Positions 23,498 to 36,100 of a stretch of DNA of 64,000 nt are shown one piece after another. The stretch is taken from positions 62,001-126,000 of the forward strand of contig PTFA01000485.1 in the NCBI GenBank assembly GCA_003342895.1, in the 5' to 3' direction. Positions within the stretch are counted from its first letter, which is position 1, and every line of letters starts with the position of its first letter. The position numbers and the translations under genes were made by a program. The notes under the pieces are model-generated. The model saw only the letters and a list, made by a program, of their open reading frames with translations, was not told where the DNA came from and did not search any database. The stretch comes from Casuarius casuarius (taxonomy: Eukaryota; Chordata; Aves; Casuariiformes; Casuariidae).

Positions 23498-26400
23498 GTT
23501 TCAGAGCTGAAGCAAGACAAAAAAGATCTGAATCTGTAGGTGAAATTTGTATTCAATTTTATAAAGTACTTTTGTTAGTATTTGTTTTGTTATTTTTAAA
23601 AAATATATATTTATTTGTCTGTTATGCAGATATATGCTTTCTTCATAATTATGGTGGTAGCATTCCAAAATAATTTCAGTTCCATATAACTGTGTTATGT
23701 AACATTATTTTAGATGGAAAACTCTGCACCGTGAAAGCAAAAGAAAGTGCATATGTAAAATGCAAGGAAAATTACCCTGAAATGTAGTTTTCAGTTTTTC
23801 TGTTGGTCCCTAAGTTCCATCCAGGCTCAGTCTAGTATCTGGCACAAACATTTCTGCTTCTGTGTGATCATTGTAGCTCAGTCTACTGCCCCTCCACTTT
23901 TTGGCAAAAACAACACATAATTTTTGTTGTTAATAAAGAAAGATCTCCAGACAATTTCATCCAACTCCAGCAGTAAATATACTACTATAGAATATACTAC
24001 TACACTACTATTAAGCAGTCTGAAGGTTTTACTTTGTGTNCCCAGCTATATGTACAAAGAAAATGGCCACTCAGGAGTTTCAATTAGTTTAACAAATAAC
24101 ATTTTCCAGAGGCTACCAAATGAAATCTGTGGTTATATTCTTGTGTATATCTTGTTATCCATAAGATCCTAAATGACTGCCTTGAACTCAGACATCAGTC
24201 TTTCTTCTCAGTAATGATATGCAGGATGATAATTTCTGATATTTCTCATTAATATGGTACTTAATTATATTAAGCTATATAGCTTCAACTCTATAGTCAT
24301 AGAGCTATTTAGGCAAATGCTTGTTATTTCTAGGGAAATAATGTTTGATCCTAATGCAAAAGTGTATGTTTAGGAATGCATATGATAATATTCATTCAAG
24401 CTTACATTATTTTAGAAAAATATTCTGTTCATCACTAGTTGGGTTGATACTTGAAGAAATGCTCCACCATATCCTAGAAAGGTTCAATATGAATGAGATT
24501 TAGCTGTGTGAAAACAGATGTGCAGCACCTTTGGGAGTGCCCTGGGATCAGCACCTGCCCTNCAGCTGCTGTGTAAGAAGAGTGTGAGCCTCCCATAATT
24601 TCTCTGTGATATCTGTCAAGTACATTANGATGATTTGGATCACCACAGGCATCTACAGCAGGACTAGACACCAGCATTTAGGGAGCTGAGTCCAACCTTT
24701 TATGGCCTTGCTTNTCTATACTCTGACACAGTAGTTTTTCTATTTTTTTCTCAGTTACCGAATTGTAAATAGACATATCCCNTAGCCCCCCAGAAAGGAT
24801 AAACATGAAGAGCTTAATCTTTTCAAGTGACTAATCATCACAAGATATATGATCTGCTGTATATGCCNTTAATATACGCTTACACAACTCAACTAATTAT
24901 CAGTTGAGCAAACAGTTCATAAAATCTGGTTCTAACTATGATTCATTTCTCTGCAGTTGTTATAAATGGTTGCCAAAGTTCCTGTTTGTGCACCACACAG
25001 GCAGAATATGACAAGTCATCAGTTGCTTAAAGGTTTTTCTTTGCTTAAGGCCCTTCAGACTATGACTTTCAGCATAATTCGTCCTTAATAGAAGCTTCTT
25101 GGGAATTTAAGCACTTAACTTCCTGCCACCAGCTGATCCCCAGATTCCCAAGTGGCACTTTAATGATCAAAAAGTAGTGAAGAGAGAAAATGCTGAGGAC
25201 ATTAAGAGAGAGAAATTTCATGACAGAAATTTTTATCTTCCTGTGAGAATTCTGCAAGTCACTTCTTCTCACTTTTTGCATAAATCATNGTCTAATTTAG
25301 CTGTGGCAGGCTCATAATGGGAATTAGAGATCTGGTTATAGAGTAGAAAAGGGAAANAATGATAACCTTGACTATATATGAAAAACAAATAGCGAGATCA
25401 TCTCTTAGCAAAAAGGAATCTTTGTTCAAAAGCAGCACTGTTGTGCTAATTGATTGCGTTATACAATATGAGTTTTGATAACACAGCAATTTTGTCTGAG
25501 CTCCTAAACAACTCTTATTCTGATGTAAAATCCCCAATTATCTTACTTGTAAAAGAGAATAAAATCTTAACAAGGAATCCAGTAAACTGACACCCTCCTT
25601 CAGAAAGAATGTCAGGAGATTGTAAGGCTTTCAATATTTCAGCCTTTCTGAAATACCGCATTAGCTGAGGCTGCTGAAGGAAGACAGAGTACAGGAGTAA
25701 AGCAAGAATCCAAGACCCATCAAGCCAGAATTGTTTACTACAGATTAGAATTAGTGGATATCTGTCATGTTTGCACTTCTGTACATCTGCACTACTTGTA
25801 GCACATCACTATTTGTCAAGGTTCAGATTTGCTTCACTATGAACTAATTAAACATTACATTTCCACCTGAAAAATTTGTACTAACTTTTCTATAAGGAAA
25901 ATCAAGGTATTAGTTTATTTAAGTCATTTGGCAACATGGCCAGTATCACATTATTATTGATTATTAATTACATTCCTTGTCTTGAATATTATCAGTCTCA
26001 CATTCTTCTTTGGGCATACTATTGATTTAAAAGCACTTTAGATTAAATGTTTCTCTTTAATAAATGATAGAGAGGAAGGAAGAATTTCAAAATGGAATAT
26101 TTGTAAAAAATAATAACAAGAACGGTCCATCCAATTCACTGCTTNTAACTTGTGAACTCATTTACCACCGTGCAATAAATTATTTCTAACATGATCTAAT
26201 TGTGTATAAAACCAATTTTGGGTAAGCCTTGGTTAATTACTAGCACTAGTGAAACCAAGGTTCCACTGAAGATAGTGACTTCCATAGAAGTATATTTTCC
26301 AAAAAAATATTTGAGATTCCTGTATTTTTCACTTTCCTTTCAGTGGCTGTATACAGCTAGTGTCCTTACAGAAAATAGGTGAAAAGAATGACAGAGAGAA

Positions 26401-28192
26401 AAGAATCATAACTTTAGGGTGTGTGGGAAAGTTAAAAATGTTCAGAGACTTCTTTTTAGTAGACCAGCCTTGACAAAAGAGATAGCATTTTGGTGAGAGC
26501 AAACAACTGAGGCAGTTGATATCTGTGACTACATTTAATGAGCATGCCTCCACTGTGTCCTTCTCCTACACTTTCTTTTTGCAAAAATCTTTTTTTTAAT
26601 TATTTCTGTAGTTGCCATTTCTAAATGTTAACAATTAATAACTTCCAAGGTAATTAATATGCCATTTTATCAGGTCATTAATAAAACTATTTAGTAAAAC
26701 TAGCACCAACATTAATATCTGCACCATTTCACCGCACCTCACACAATACCTTACTTTTTGCTCCACCTCCCTCCATAGACTGCTGCCTGTGTACATAATC
26801 ACTACTATGCTTTTTTAATATGCTCATTGNCTCTTTTCTCCTAGCCTATGTTCACAGAAGAGATAATCAGCCTTAAGCTGAGAAATGTGTGATTTAAATT
26901 TTACCATGGTGTCATTCAATTAACTATGTTAAAGCCATTGAAACATCCTTAAAGGATTAAAAATTTACAGTTTCTAGTTAAAAATTAAAGAAGACTGATG
27001 AGAAAAGTGTTTTATTTTCATTTGTGCTGACTTAAGGTCATCATGCATAAAACCTCCTCATTACATAGCCTATTTTTGTTGGAAAGTAATGATAAGGTAT
27101 TGCACCAATACGATAAGGTGATATGATATGAATACCATAACATAGGATGTACATTGCGAAACTGGTAGATGCTTGATCGAGCTTCCAAAAGTCTTTCATG
27201 TTTACAAAGCGCTCAAAACACAAAGCAGAAAAAACCCTCATTTCCCCTTTTCTTGTAGGACCCATCAACATTTTCAGCGTTCTCTGACCTATACCTTACT
27301 GATTCTTCTACAAGAACAATACCAAACATTGTTTCTTAGACTTTTACATGTTCAGTGAATGTTTGTCAATGAAATATTTCTCTCATTATGTTTTTTTGCT
27401 AGTTTAGATCATCTTCCCTTTCCTTCTCAAGTTTCTTTACTGCTTCATATCTATAGCAGCTGCATAATCGCAAGACTCACTCTTCTCGTGTAAAAGTTCG
27501 CTTGTTAGATCGAATGACAAATACTTAGAGATATAAGAAATCCTTTTTTTTTTTTTTTTTAAGAACCTTTTCAGCCATGGAACATTAGCTCTCCATATTA
27601 AAGAGTTTTGTGTGGTTTGGCCGGAAAGTCAAAATACTCCAGAAGGTGATGACACTGTACTCAAAGCTTCTTGTCTAGTAAAAATCAAAAGACAGCCCCC
27701 CACCCAAAACAATGCAAAAATCATTTTCAGACTAAAAAATTTCAAGAAAATCTTCAAATAATCTCATCCTCATATCTTGATAATTCCATTTCCCAATACT
27801 TATAGAAACGAATATCTATTTTTTTTTCCTTTCACTCATCAGCTACTTCTGTTTTCCTGGATTTTCTCTATGAAGACCTACGTAGAACCACATAACTTTG
27901 AAACATCTTACTTTTCTACTCTTTTCTATCAGCAGGTGTTTTTGTTCTACTTTCCTTCCTTCTCCTCTGATACCTTTTGCTATGAATGGATCCTTTGCCA
28001 ACAATACCAAATCCAAGTCTTTCTCACTCATCAATCCAAAGGCAAAATGTACATTCATGAAGAGCTACTTAATAAAGACTCTTTATAAACAAAATATCAC
28101 AGTAATATTTGTCATTGACCTTTTCTTATTTTCTTTTTTTTCTTTATTCTGCACTGTTCTTGTAGTGTTCTTGGAAAGCATGATTGTTATTA

Positions 28193-29380
28193 CAGAATAA
28201 CTGAGGTTGGANGGGATTTCTGGAGATCATCTAATCCAACTCTTCACTTAAAGCAGGGATAGTTTCTCAAGCAAAACATCAGATTTCTCAAGACCTTGTC
28301 CAGTCCAGTTTTGAATATCTCCAAGGATGGAGATTCTACAACCTTTTTTTCCTTATATCTAGTCAGATAGTCAAACTTGTGTCTGTTGCCTCTTGTCCTA
28401 TGCATCTTCAAGAAGAGTTCATCTCACTCTTGACACTTCCTAACAGGGAGGTGTAGGAAGCAAGAGGATCTATCCTTAGCCTTATTGCTCCAGTCTGAAC
28501 AAACCTAGTTCTCAGCTTCTACTCATATGTCATGTGCTCCCACCCCCAACACCACTATTACTCTGTGCTGGACTTGNTCCAGTATGTCAATGTCTTTCTC
28601 ATACTGGGTGCCCAAAACTAGATATAGTGCCCTAGATGTAGTCTCAAAACAAAAGTGCCAAATAGAGGGAAAGAATCACTTCTCTCACCCTCCTGGCTGC
28701 ATTCTTCCTAATACAGCCCAGAAGACAGTTGGCCTCCTTTAGTGCAAGGACAATTGCTGTCTCATGTTCAACTTATCCACCATGACCCCAGCTCCTTATC
28801 TGCAAAGCTGCTCCCTATCCAGTCATGTTCAGTCCCTACTGTTGCATGGGGATATTCTATTACCAATGTAGGATTTTACTGAACCTCATTAATTTTCTCT
28901 CAGCCCATCTCTCAGCTTGTCACAGTCCATCTGAATTACAGCCCTGCTCTACAGCATAGTTACCACCTTCAGTTTGGTATCTCCCACAAACTTGCTGAGA
29001 TTGCCCTTCATCCCATTGTTCAAGTCATTAATATAAATGGCAAACAGCATTGTCCGTGGTAGAGATCCCTGAGGGATACCAATGTGCAGCCAGCCACCCG
29101 CTGAACTTTGTACCACTGATTACAGCCTTTTGAACCTGACAGTCCACCAGTTTTCCATCCAGTACATATTTTGTCAAGTTGGCTGTAAAGACCCTATGAG
29201 ACAGCATGTCAAAGGCCTCTTTAGAGGCAAGGTGTACAATAGCTATTCTCCCTTTGTCCTCAGAGGGAGCGGTCTCATCACAGAAAGACACAAGGTTAAC
29301 TGAGTACAGATTGCTAGCTAAAGCCCTGCCCGTGACACTGCCTGTAAGGCCAGATATTGATCCACAGCATGTGGCCATTC
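28193..29380 (-). mobile_element. Old CR1 LINE, 3' end and reverse transcriptase remnant
   Basis: The 3' terminus shows as AGAATAACTGAGGTTGG, followed by GATCATCTAATCCAACTC and TCTCCAAGGATGGAGA, the antisense of the CR1 3' end. Further in, the minus strand encodes pieces of CR1 reverse transcriptase: NLVSFCDETAPSEDKGRIAI, HLASKEAFDMLSHRVF and AVISGTKFSGW. These correspond to the stretch around the SKAFD motif and the 'ISGTKS' region. The copy is riddled with stops and substitutions, so it is a dead, ancient insertion. The 116-residue open frame at 29028-29378 is this remnant. Confidence 0.85.
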
Positions 29381-30130
29381 CTATCCCAAGCTTCTCCTTT
29401 CATGGGAAAGATTAAGACCACTGGGGCCTCCATGCCTTTCATGCTCCATCCAAGAGCCCTGTAAATCACTGTTGAGGTGCTCCAGGGTCAACCATAACAG
29501 TATCATTGATGCCCATGTGTACATGTAGCAATATTCACTACTGAATGAACCACAGCAGTCTCTCCCCAGCATCCCAGATGCAAGCCCCTGGGAAGCAGAA
29601 GAAAGCTTCCAAGAGATCACATCATGTCACATCACATCATGTCACAAAACAAGCTTCCCCACTCCTCACCCTCCCACCGAAGGGAGTCCTTAATGACTAT
29701 TGCCCACTTTTCTTCTTTTAGAAATGCTTGGTTTGGGCTCAGCCGCCTCCTCTGGTGAGTCTTGCTCCTCCTCACCTGTTTGCAGGGCACTGTCCTGAAG
29801 TTACAGATCTACATATGTAAAAGGTCTACAGGTCAAGAAGATCTAGGAAGACTTCTGTTGCCTGAAGTCACAGGCTTCCACTCTCACCCATCTTGAGAGT
29901 CTCCATCTACTGCTCCTTTAAGTGTAGTATCTAGCTGTTCCTCTTGCCTTACATCATGTATCTTGGGCTCTTGTCTTTACAGCATCTCTGTGAAGACCCT
30001 GTCANTCTCCCACCTCTTGTCCCCAATATCAAGTCTGCTTACCGGCACTGCTGCACTAACAACTGTGAGGCCTCTGTAAACTGCATTCCTGCCTGCCAGT
30101 TCAATAACCGCTCCCCAAACACCAGCTGAA
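29381..30130 (-). mobile_element. Probable CR1 ORF1 (esterase-like) remnant
   Basis: Read on the minus strand, this segment has features of CR1 ORF1, whose product carries an SGNH-esterase-like domain. I see SKRRKVG, then ASGMLGRD-like and, in the neighbouring frame, HMGINDT, resembling the 'HVGTNDTARGDL' block of that domain, with frame changes between them. A GGTGAGGAGGAGCAAGACTC block also fits my memory of the CR1 5' region. It lies immediately 5' of the reverse transcriptase remnant in the same orientation. In a full element, ORF1 and this part of the reverse transcriptase are more than a kilobase apart, so part of the element has been deleted. The 5' limit is uncertain. Confidence 0.5.
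29619..29645. repeat. Short CACATCATGT tandem repeat
   Basis: Repeats of ATCACATCATGTCAC-like units inside the CR1 ORF1 remnant, probably local slippage within the dead element. Confidence 0.5.
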
Positions 30131-33100
30131 TAGGTGCTTGGGCAACCTCCTGACTGCAGTCAGCTGAAGACAGAAGGTAGAGACTNCCTGTAACCAGGAG
30201 GCAGCCAACAGAAGCCCCTGTTATAGCCAATAGATACAAAAGCCACCAAAAGCTAACCCTCACCAGCAACAGCAAGCCACCAGAAATTGCCAGAAAGAGC
30301 TCCCAGAAGGTGGCAACTGCAGCAATAACAGCTGGTTCTTTGCCTGCTGTGCTTTGGGAACTGTATTTGTTCCATAATTGATTTTTCATCCGGGATGGGA
30401 ATATAGTCTCAATCTGCATTTTTCTGGAGACTTCCCTAATCATTTTATTTCATATCCACATTATATTTCTAGGAAGGAGCAAGAAAAAATAGTTTTCACC
30501 TTTTTAATTACACATCCAGGCTAAACTAAGACTTTGCACATTTTTTCTTCAAGGAAGAGAGCAGAGAGAGACCCTTTTATCACAAACCCACTAATAGCTC
30601 AGTGCAGGATTGTTTTTACTGCCTTTGACAAACATTTGTTCTGGGTCTAGAATATTCATCAGGCAGGATATGGACTTGAATTTAGGTTTATATAAAGTGG
30701 TGACTGTTCTGCAGTGGGCTGTGAAAATAACCAAACTAGATTTTGGGGCAGGAAGACTCAAAACCCTGCAGCAACAACAGTGACATATATCAGCCTGGAT
30801 TTCTCTCTTTCCATATAGTTTAATAATCAGTGACTCATTTGTGGTTGAGATATGGGCCCTGTTCTTTTTCTCTGTCCCAAAATTTTGCTTTCAGCATAGA
30901 GTTTAGCTTTTGATGAATAGCACTTTTGGGTTTTAAAAATATTGAACTGAAAAAACAGGGCATTTCTGTGAAGGACTCTCTTTTTCTCTCAGTAGCACAA
31001 ACCATTCTGTGTTTATTGCAACAATCTAAACAATAAACATTTTAGAAGTTAAAAAGCTTCTTTTAGAACCATTTATGGATAACTCTAATTTTGTTTACAA
31101 AAGAAAGGCAGTCCATGTTCTTGTAAGAAAGTGAAACAAGGTACCACAGTCCATAAGCTGCTAACAGATCTATTGAAAATTGTGCGTTAACGCAGATGTA
31201 TACAGAATATTTTACAATTCAGCAACTGAAGTAACATATAGTGCAAGCAAACATTCCAATAAATGGGAATAAAAAATGATTAGCATTAATACACGTTTAA
31301 GTTGCCTTAGACCTTAAGTGCATTTGGGAGAAATTATGCTAAACTATTCTGACTTTATTACTGACATCTTAGTAGCTGCAAATGAATCTTTCTCAGCCTA
31401 CCTCCTGATTCTAGCATTTCTCCTCGTTCCGATTTCATGCGTCAGTAAGTTCTGAACAATCTACATCTCGTAGCACATCAGGCACTATTTTTGCTCTGAC
31501 AGCCTTGTAATGGGAATTATAATACTTGCTACATTTCCTCTTGTTAAAAACAGAGGGGAGTAAAACACCCACTATGTTTACCTTGCCTTGGTTATATGAT
31601 AACAGGGGTGCTCTTTTTCACTGTGAGCTCTAAGCTTTGATGGCAATTTGCCATAAACAGCACCACATCCTTTGTTTTTGTACTGAATCTCCTTCAGATG
31701 AAAAGTAGAATTTGTGGGGCCTGGAAATTGCCAGTACATCAAGAGCTAAGTGCTGCATTCAGGGATGTGTCTAAAGTTAAAGCTTTTGTCACATTATATA
31801 CCTTAGNGGTGATTCATTTTGTCTTGAATCAGTTTTTCAACACTCTTCACATTCATATGCAAAGCNTAGCATGTTACTGTAGTTGTGCTTTGTTTTGTTT
31901 TTTTTATCCCATGCCGGTTTTTCTTCTCCCTTTTTCACAAAGAAAGGATCAAGCCAAATACAATAGCTCTTTGTTGTCCATTGAATACCCACTCAAGGAT
32001 ATTGTACATCCTGTTTGATATGCCATTAATACACAACAGCTTCTAAACTCTAATGTCAGCTTAAAAGACTCATGAGATTCTGACTTGAATTTAAGCACAC
32101 GTGATTTCTCCTTTAAGACATAAATCCTACTTGATGTCTGACTTCTGCATCATGACTCAAACTGCACTTTCATGTGGCACTCAGATAAAAGCATACACTA
32201 GAAGGTATAATCCAGATTTTGTATTGAAGAGAATCCCTTGTGTCTAATACCAGCTCCTATAAAAAGAAGTCCTTGTAACCACAGCAGTAAATGAATCCTT
32301 ATTTATTAAAGGTTGTCTTCCTTAGCATGGGGTTTCCTGTTCTGTTGGATATAGTTTTCCCTATATTATTAATGAAAAAGCTGTCACTGTATAAATGTAA
32401 TGTAGAAACTAATTCAGACACTTCCAACAGAACCCCAGAGTGTAGAGAACTGTGTAATGAAAATGACTGTAGATAGTTCAGATAATAAAGCTGGAATTCT
32501 GTCCTTTTGCAGGTGGGTATCGATCATATCCTCAATTTTTTTTTTAACTTTTACTTCTGTAATTGGGAGATCTTAATGTAACCCTTATCTACCTGTTATT
32601 TTGTACTTGTGAGTACATGCTGAATTTTGGTTATTATCTTTTTTTAACACAGATCATTTACTTTTAGGAATGGAGTACCATTTTAGGAAAGAAGACATAA
32701 AATAGAAAATTACTTCTACCAAGTCATCTGGGCTAAAATTGCTATTAAACTCAGACACATGAATTATTGTCACNCCTTTGTTACTGTTAGTTGCACGGCA
32801 TTCAGTGTTAGTACTCTTCACACAGCTTTGTAATGTGTAAAAAGAGCATTCCTTATATTCAAAAGTCTTCAACCTGTGGTACCTTATTCCCATCCTGTCA
32901 ACCACTTGCTGTGATCCCAAAATGTCCGATTACACAAATGGCCTAGCAATGGATAGTTCTACCTTGCTGGCATCTGCTCTCCAAGTTACTGTAAATAGAA
33001 CATCCTGTTGCCCATTTTCAGCTTAAGGACATCGGTTTTGTAAATGCACAAAGAAATATTTTTTTATTTACCTCAGTGTTGTATCATCTAACTCATTTTC

Positions 33101-36100
33101 AGAAGCACTTCTTTTTTCCGTGGATAATATGTTTCTCTTCAGAGCTGGATATGTTCCTTAGTTGCATTTATGGTTAAAAATATGTTCCTTCCTAGTGAAG
33201 GCAGGTCTGCTGAGAAAAGCCAAACAATGCATTTGGATATTATCTCTCNTACCCCGAGAGCTCTTTTATTCAGAGTAACACTGGCTTTCAAAAAATACTT
33301 TGACTCATTCTATTAGACATGGATTTAAGGATATTGAGTGAGAAGGGACTGTGGTTTGAACACTTGATTTTTGTCTCCATTTCAAATGACCCAAGCAATG
33401 GAGCAGCTGCTCTCTTCTTTACTCCCTGCTTTAATTCCCTATGCAATGTATCAATCAGTTCTCAATGTGTTTCAAAATACAGTTTTCCTTTCCGTATATT
33501 CCCTCTTCCTTCCATTATATCCTCTCTGCTTATTTCTGTGATAGTGTTGAAAGAGGTCAGTTTAGTTCTGGAGTACTTTCCCACAAGTATTTTTTCCTCT
33601 TTTCTTGAGATACAAATTCCTCACAATTCTTGTAACATTGGCTTAATAAAATTCAGTCTTCTCTACATGCAGGTCCGTATTCCAGTGAGTAGTTTCCTTG
33701 GGCTTCATCTGTAGTGAAGTCACTGAGCTTCAGCCTTGGGGCCACCAGGGTCCCATTTCCCGGACTGCCTGCCCTGTGTGTGTTCTGCTCCTCTGCTCAC
33801 CATGAACCACCTAATTCCTGCCAAAATGAAATCCCAGTAGCCATTCTGGGAATAATTTGCTCTAGGGATCACTATCAACATGTAGTGCACCATGTTTGGT
33901 TCCTTCCAGTCTGCNCGGTGCTCCAGCACTGTCCCAGAAGGGTTGTGCATGTACACGCCCCACGGGCTGCCGCACTGTAGGCCACAGGCATGCAATGTAC
34001 CCTTAGATGCACACTGTAAAATCCCATTCTGAAGACTTGTAGCATAACAGGATTACCATTTCAGGCATTCTGAAAAAAATGAAANTAAACATTTCATGGC
34101 CACAGTACAATATGATGCTCAAAGGAGGACAAGGTCAAAACTGTGCATTGCCCCTATAACCGATCTGCTCTGGGGAGGCCTAGCCCTGAGCAGTGTGAAT
34201 GTGACCAGGGGAGCTGGAGATACCCACTGAGGATGATGCTTTTATCAGTGCAGACTTTAGTCCAGTTTGCCCTTTTTGAAAAGATAATGTTAAATAGAGG
34301 TTTATAAGCNATGCAAACAGATTATGCATCCTTCTACTTAACTAAACCGAATCAGCTCCTGAACTCTGCATCCAACAGTATTTTCTAAACAAGCTCTCCT
34401 GATACAACTTCACTACTTGCCAAACCAANTTCAAGATAAGTGTGTTCACTGACCTGAATCACCAGTGATGAAAATAATAGTTGTCTGTCACATTCAGGAA
34501 TAATTGTATTATTTGTATTTATTGAGCAATCCAGATATGGAGCATTAGTCTCCAGCTGNGATGCAATTTTGGAGAGCATTTGCTTGTTTCCTAATATTTC
34601 AAAGATGTCTGCTCANACACAAATCTGATTCTTCCTGCAACTGTGTTGCAGACTTACAGACTTCCTGCATCGTTTTCTTTTTTTAAATCCTGTTACTATT
34701 GTTCCTGAAAGTGATTTTGTGTCAAACAATTCTATCTTATTCATGTTGACAGTCTTTTACAACATATCACATAATTCTTACAACAAGTAATAAGGGAATA
34801 TAAATATAAGGGAACATAATAATAAGGAAAACCTGAGTTTTAGATATGTGCAGATGCTACCTCAGACTCATTCTGATGGAGCCATATGCAGAACTCAGGT
34901 TGTGAGTCTCAGTGCAGCATGGTGACCAGCAGTCTGCACAGGCTTCAAACACTAAGCAGTTTCCAAATATCAATGTCTGAATTTATTTCATGAAAACATA
35001 CCCAGATATGACTGGAAAAAGATATTGAGTAAATTTTATTGAGGAGAACAAATAATTTTTCCAAAATTTGACTTACACTTTGCCTGTAGTTGTTAAATAG
35101 ACATAGTTAAAAGCATTGTTGTGGCCAAAAATCAGAAATTAAAAAAGAAAAAAACCCAACAACTCTTAGTGTTAGAATTCATAAGCTCTTTCCCATTAAC
35201 AGAGATATGGTTCATAGAGATGACAGAATGAGCTCTAACAAGTGTAATATTTTTGAATATCAATGTCTAGTATTTTCAGTGCATCGTCATTGTCCGAACA
35301 TAACATTGACAATTAAACTTCTCTCTGCCTGGGGCTTCTCAGCAGCTCTTACAGTACCAGTGTGCACTGTGTTGTGAACAGTGAAAACACAAAGTCTGCT
35401 TCTTTACACCCAGGAGGCTGCAGGCAGGCACACTGAATCAGCCTCATCNGGGAGGTGCTTGGGTGGGAGAGCTGCTGAAGGGGCACGAACTGACAAAGTA
35501 GGCTGAAGGATGATTTGAAGAGGGAGATACTCTGGACAAGGTTTTCTGAGACAGATTTTTTTNAAATTTGACTTAAGTTTTATGTGGAAACAAAATCAGA
35601 CTTTCCTAAGGTAAGGAAATACATGTAGCCTCTTATATACCCCCAAACTCTACCAGTCAGTAACTGCCTTAAAAGCAAGGGGAAAAGAAATATTTGATGG
35701 CAAAATTGCTGTTGTGTATTGTACTAGCTAAGCATTGGCTGTAGTACAGAATTAACAGTTTAATTACAGAAGCAACTGAGGCATTTCACTGGTAACACTG
35801 TACCCTGGCAAAGGTTGCAGTCACACTTCCACAATACTCATTTCAAACAAAAAGTAAAGGAAAAATGTAAAGGAATGTTGATATTGATATAAGACAGTTC
35901 ATCCAAAAGAAGAATTGGCTCTTCAAGGAACACAAAGTACAGAAAAATTTACTCCACTCTAAAGCTCTTGGTTCTGGGCTTCAGAAGATTTCAGTTTCTC
36001 CTAAAATGTTGAGGACAGGAACTTCTCATTCTAAATTATGACTTTAAGGTCCTTTAGTACGGTACTTAAATCTTGCTAGGGAAAAAAAAGAAGCATCTAC

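Noticed and set aside
23067..23556. Open frames of about 150 codons on both strands
   Set aside because: They consist of assembly-gap Ns plus the AAAGG repeat.
30039..30443. 134-residue open frame on the minus strand
   Set aside because: It overlaps the edge of the CR1 ORF1 remnant, contains an N, and has no recognisable domain.
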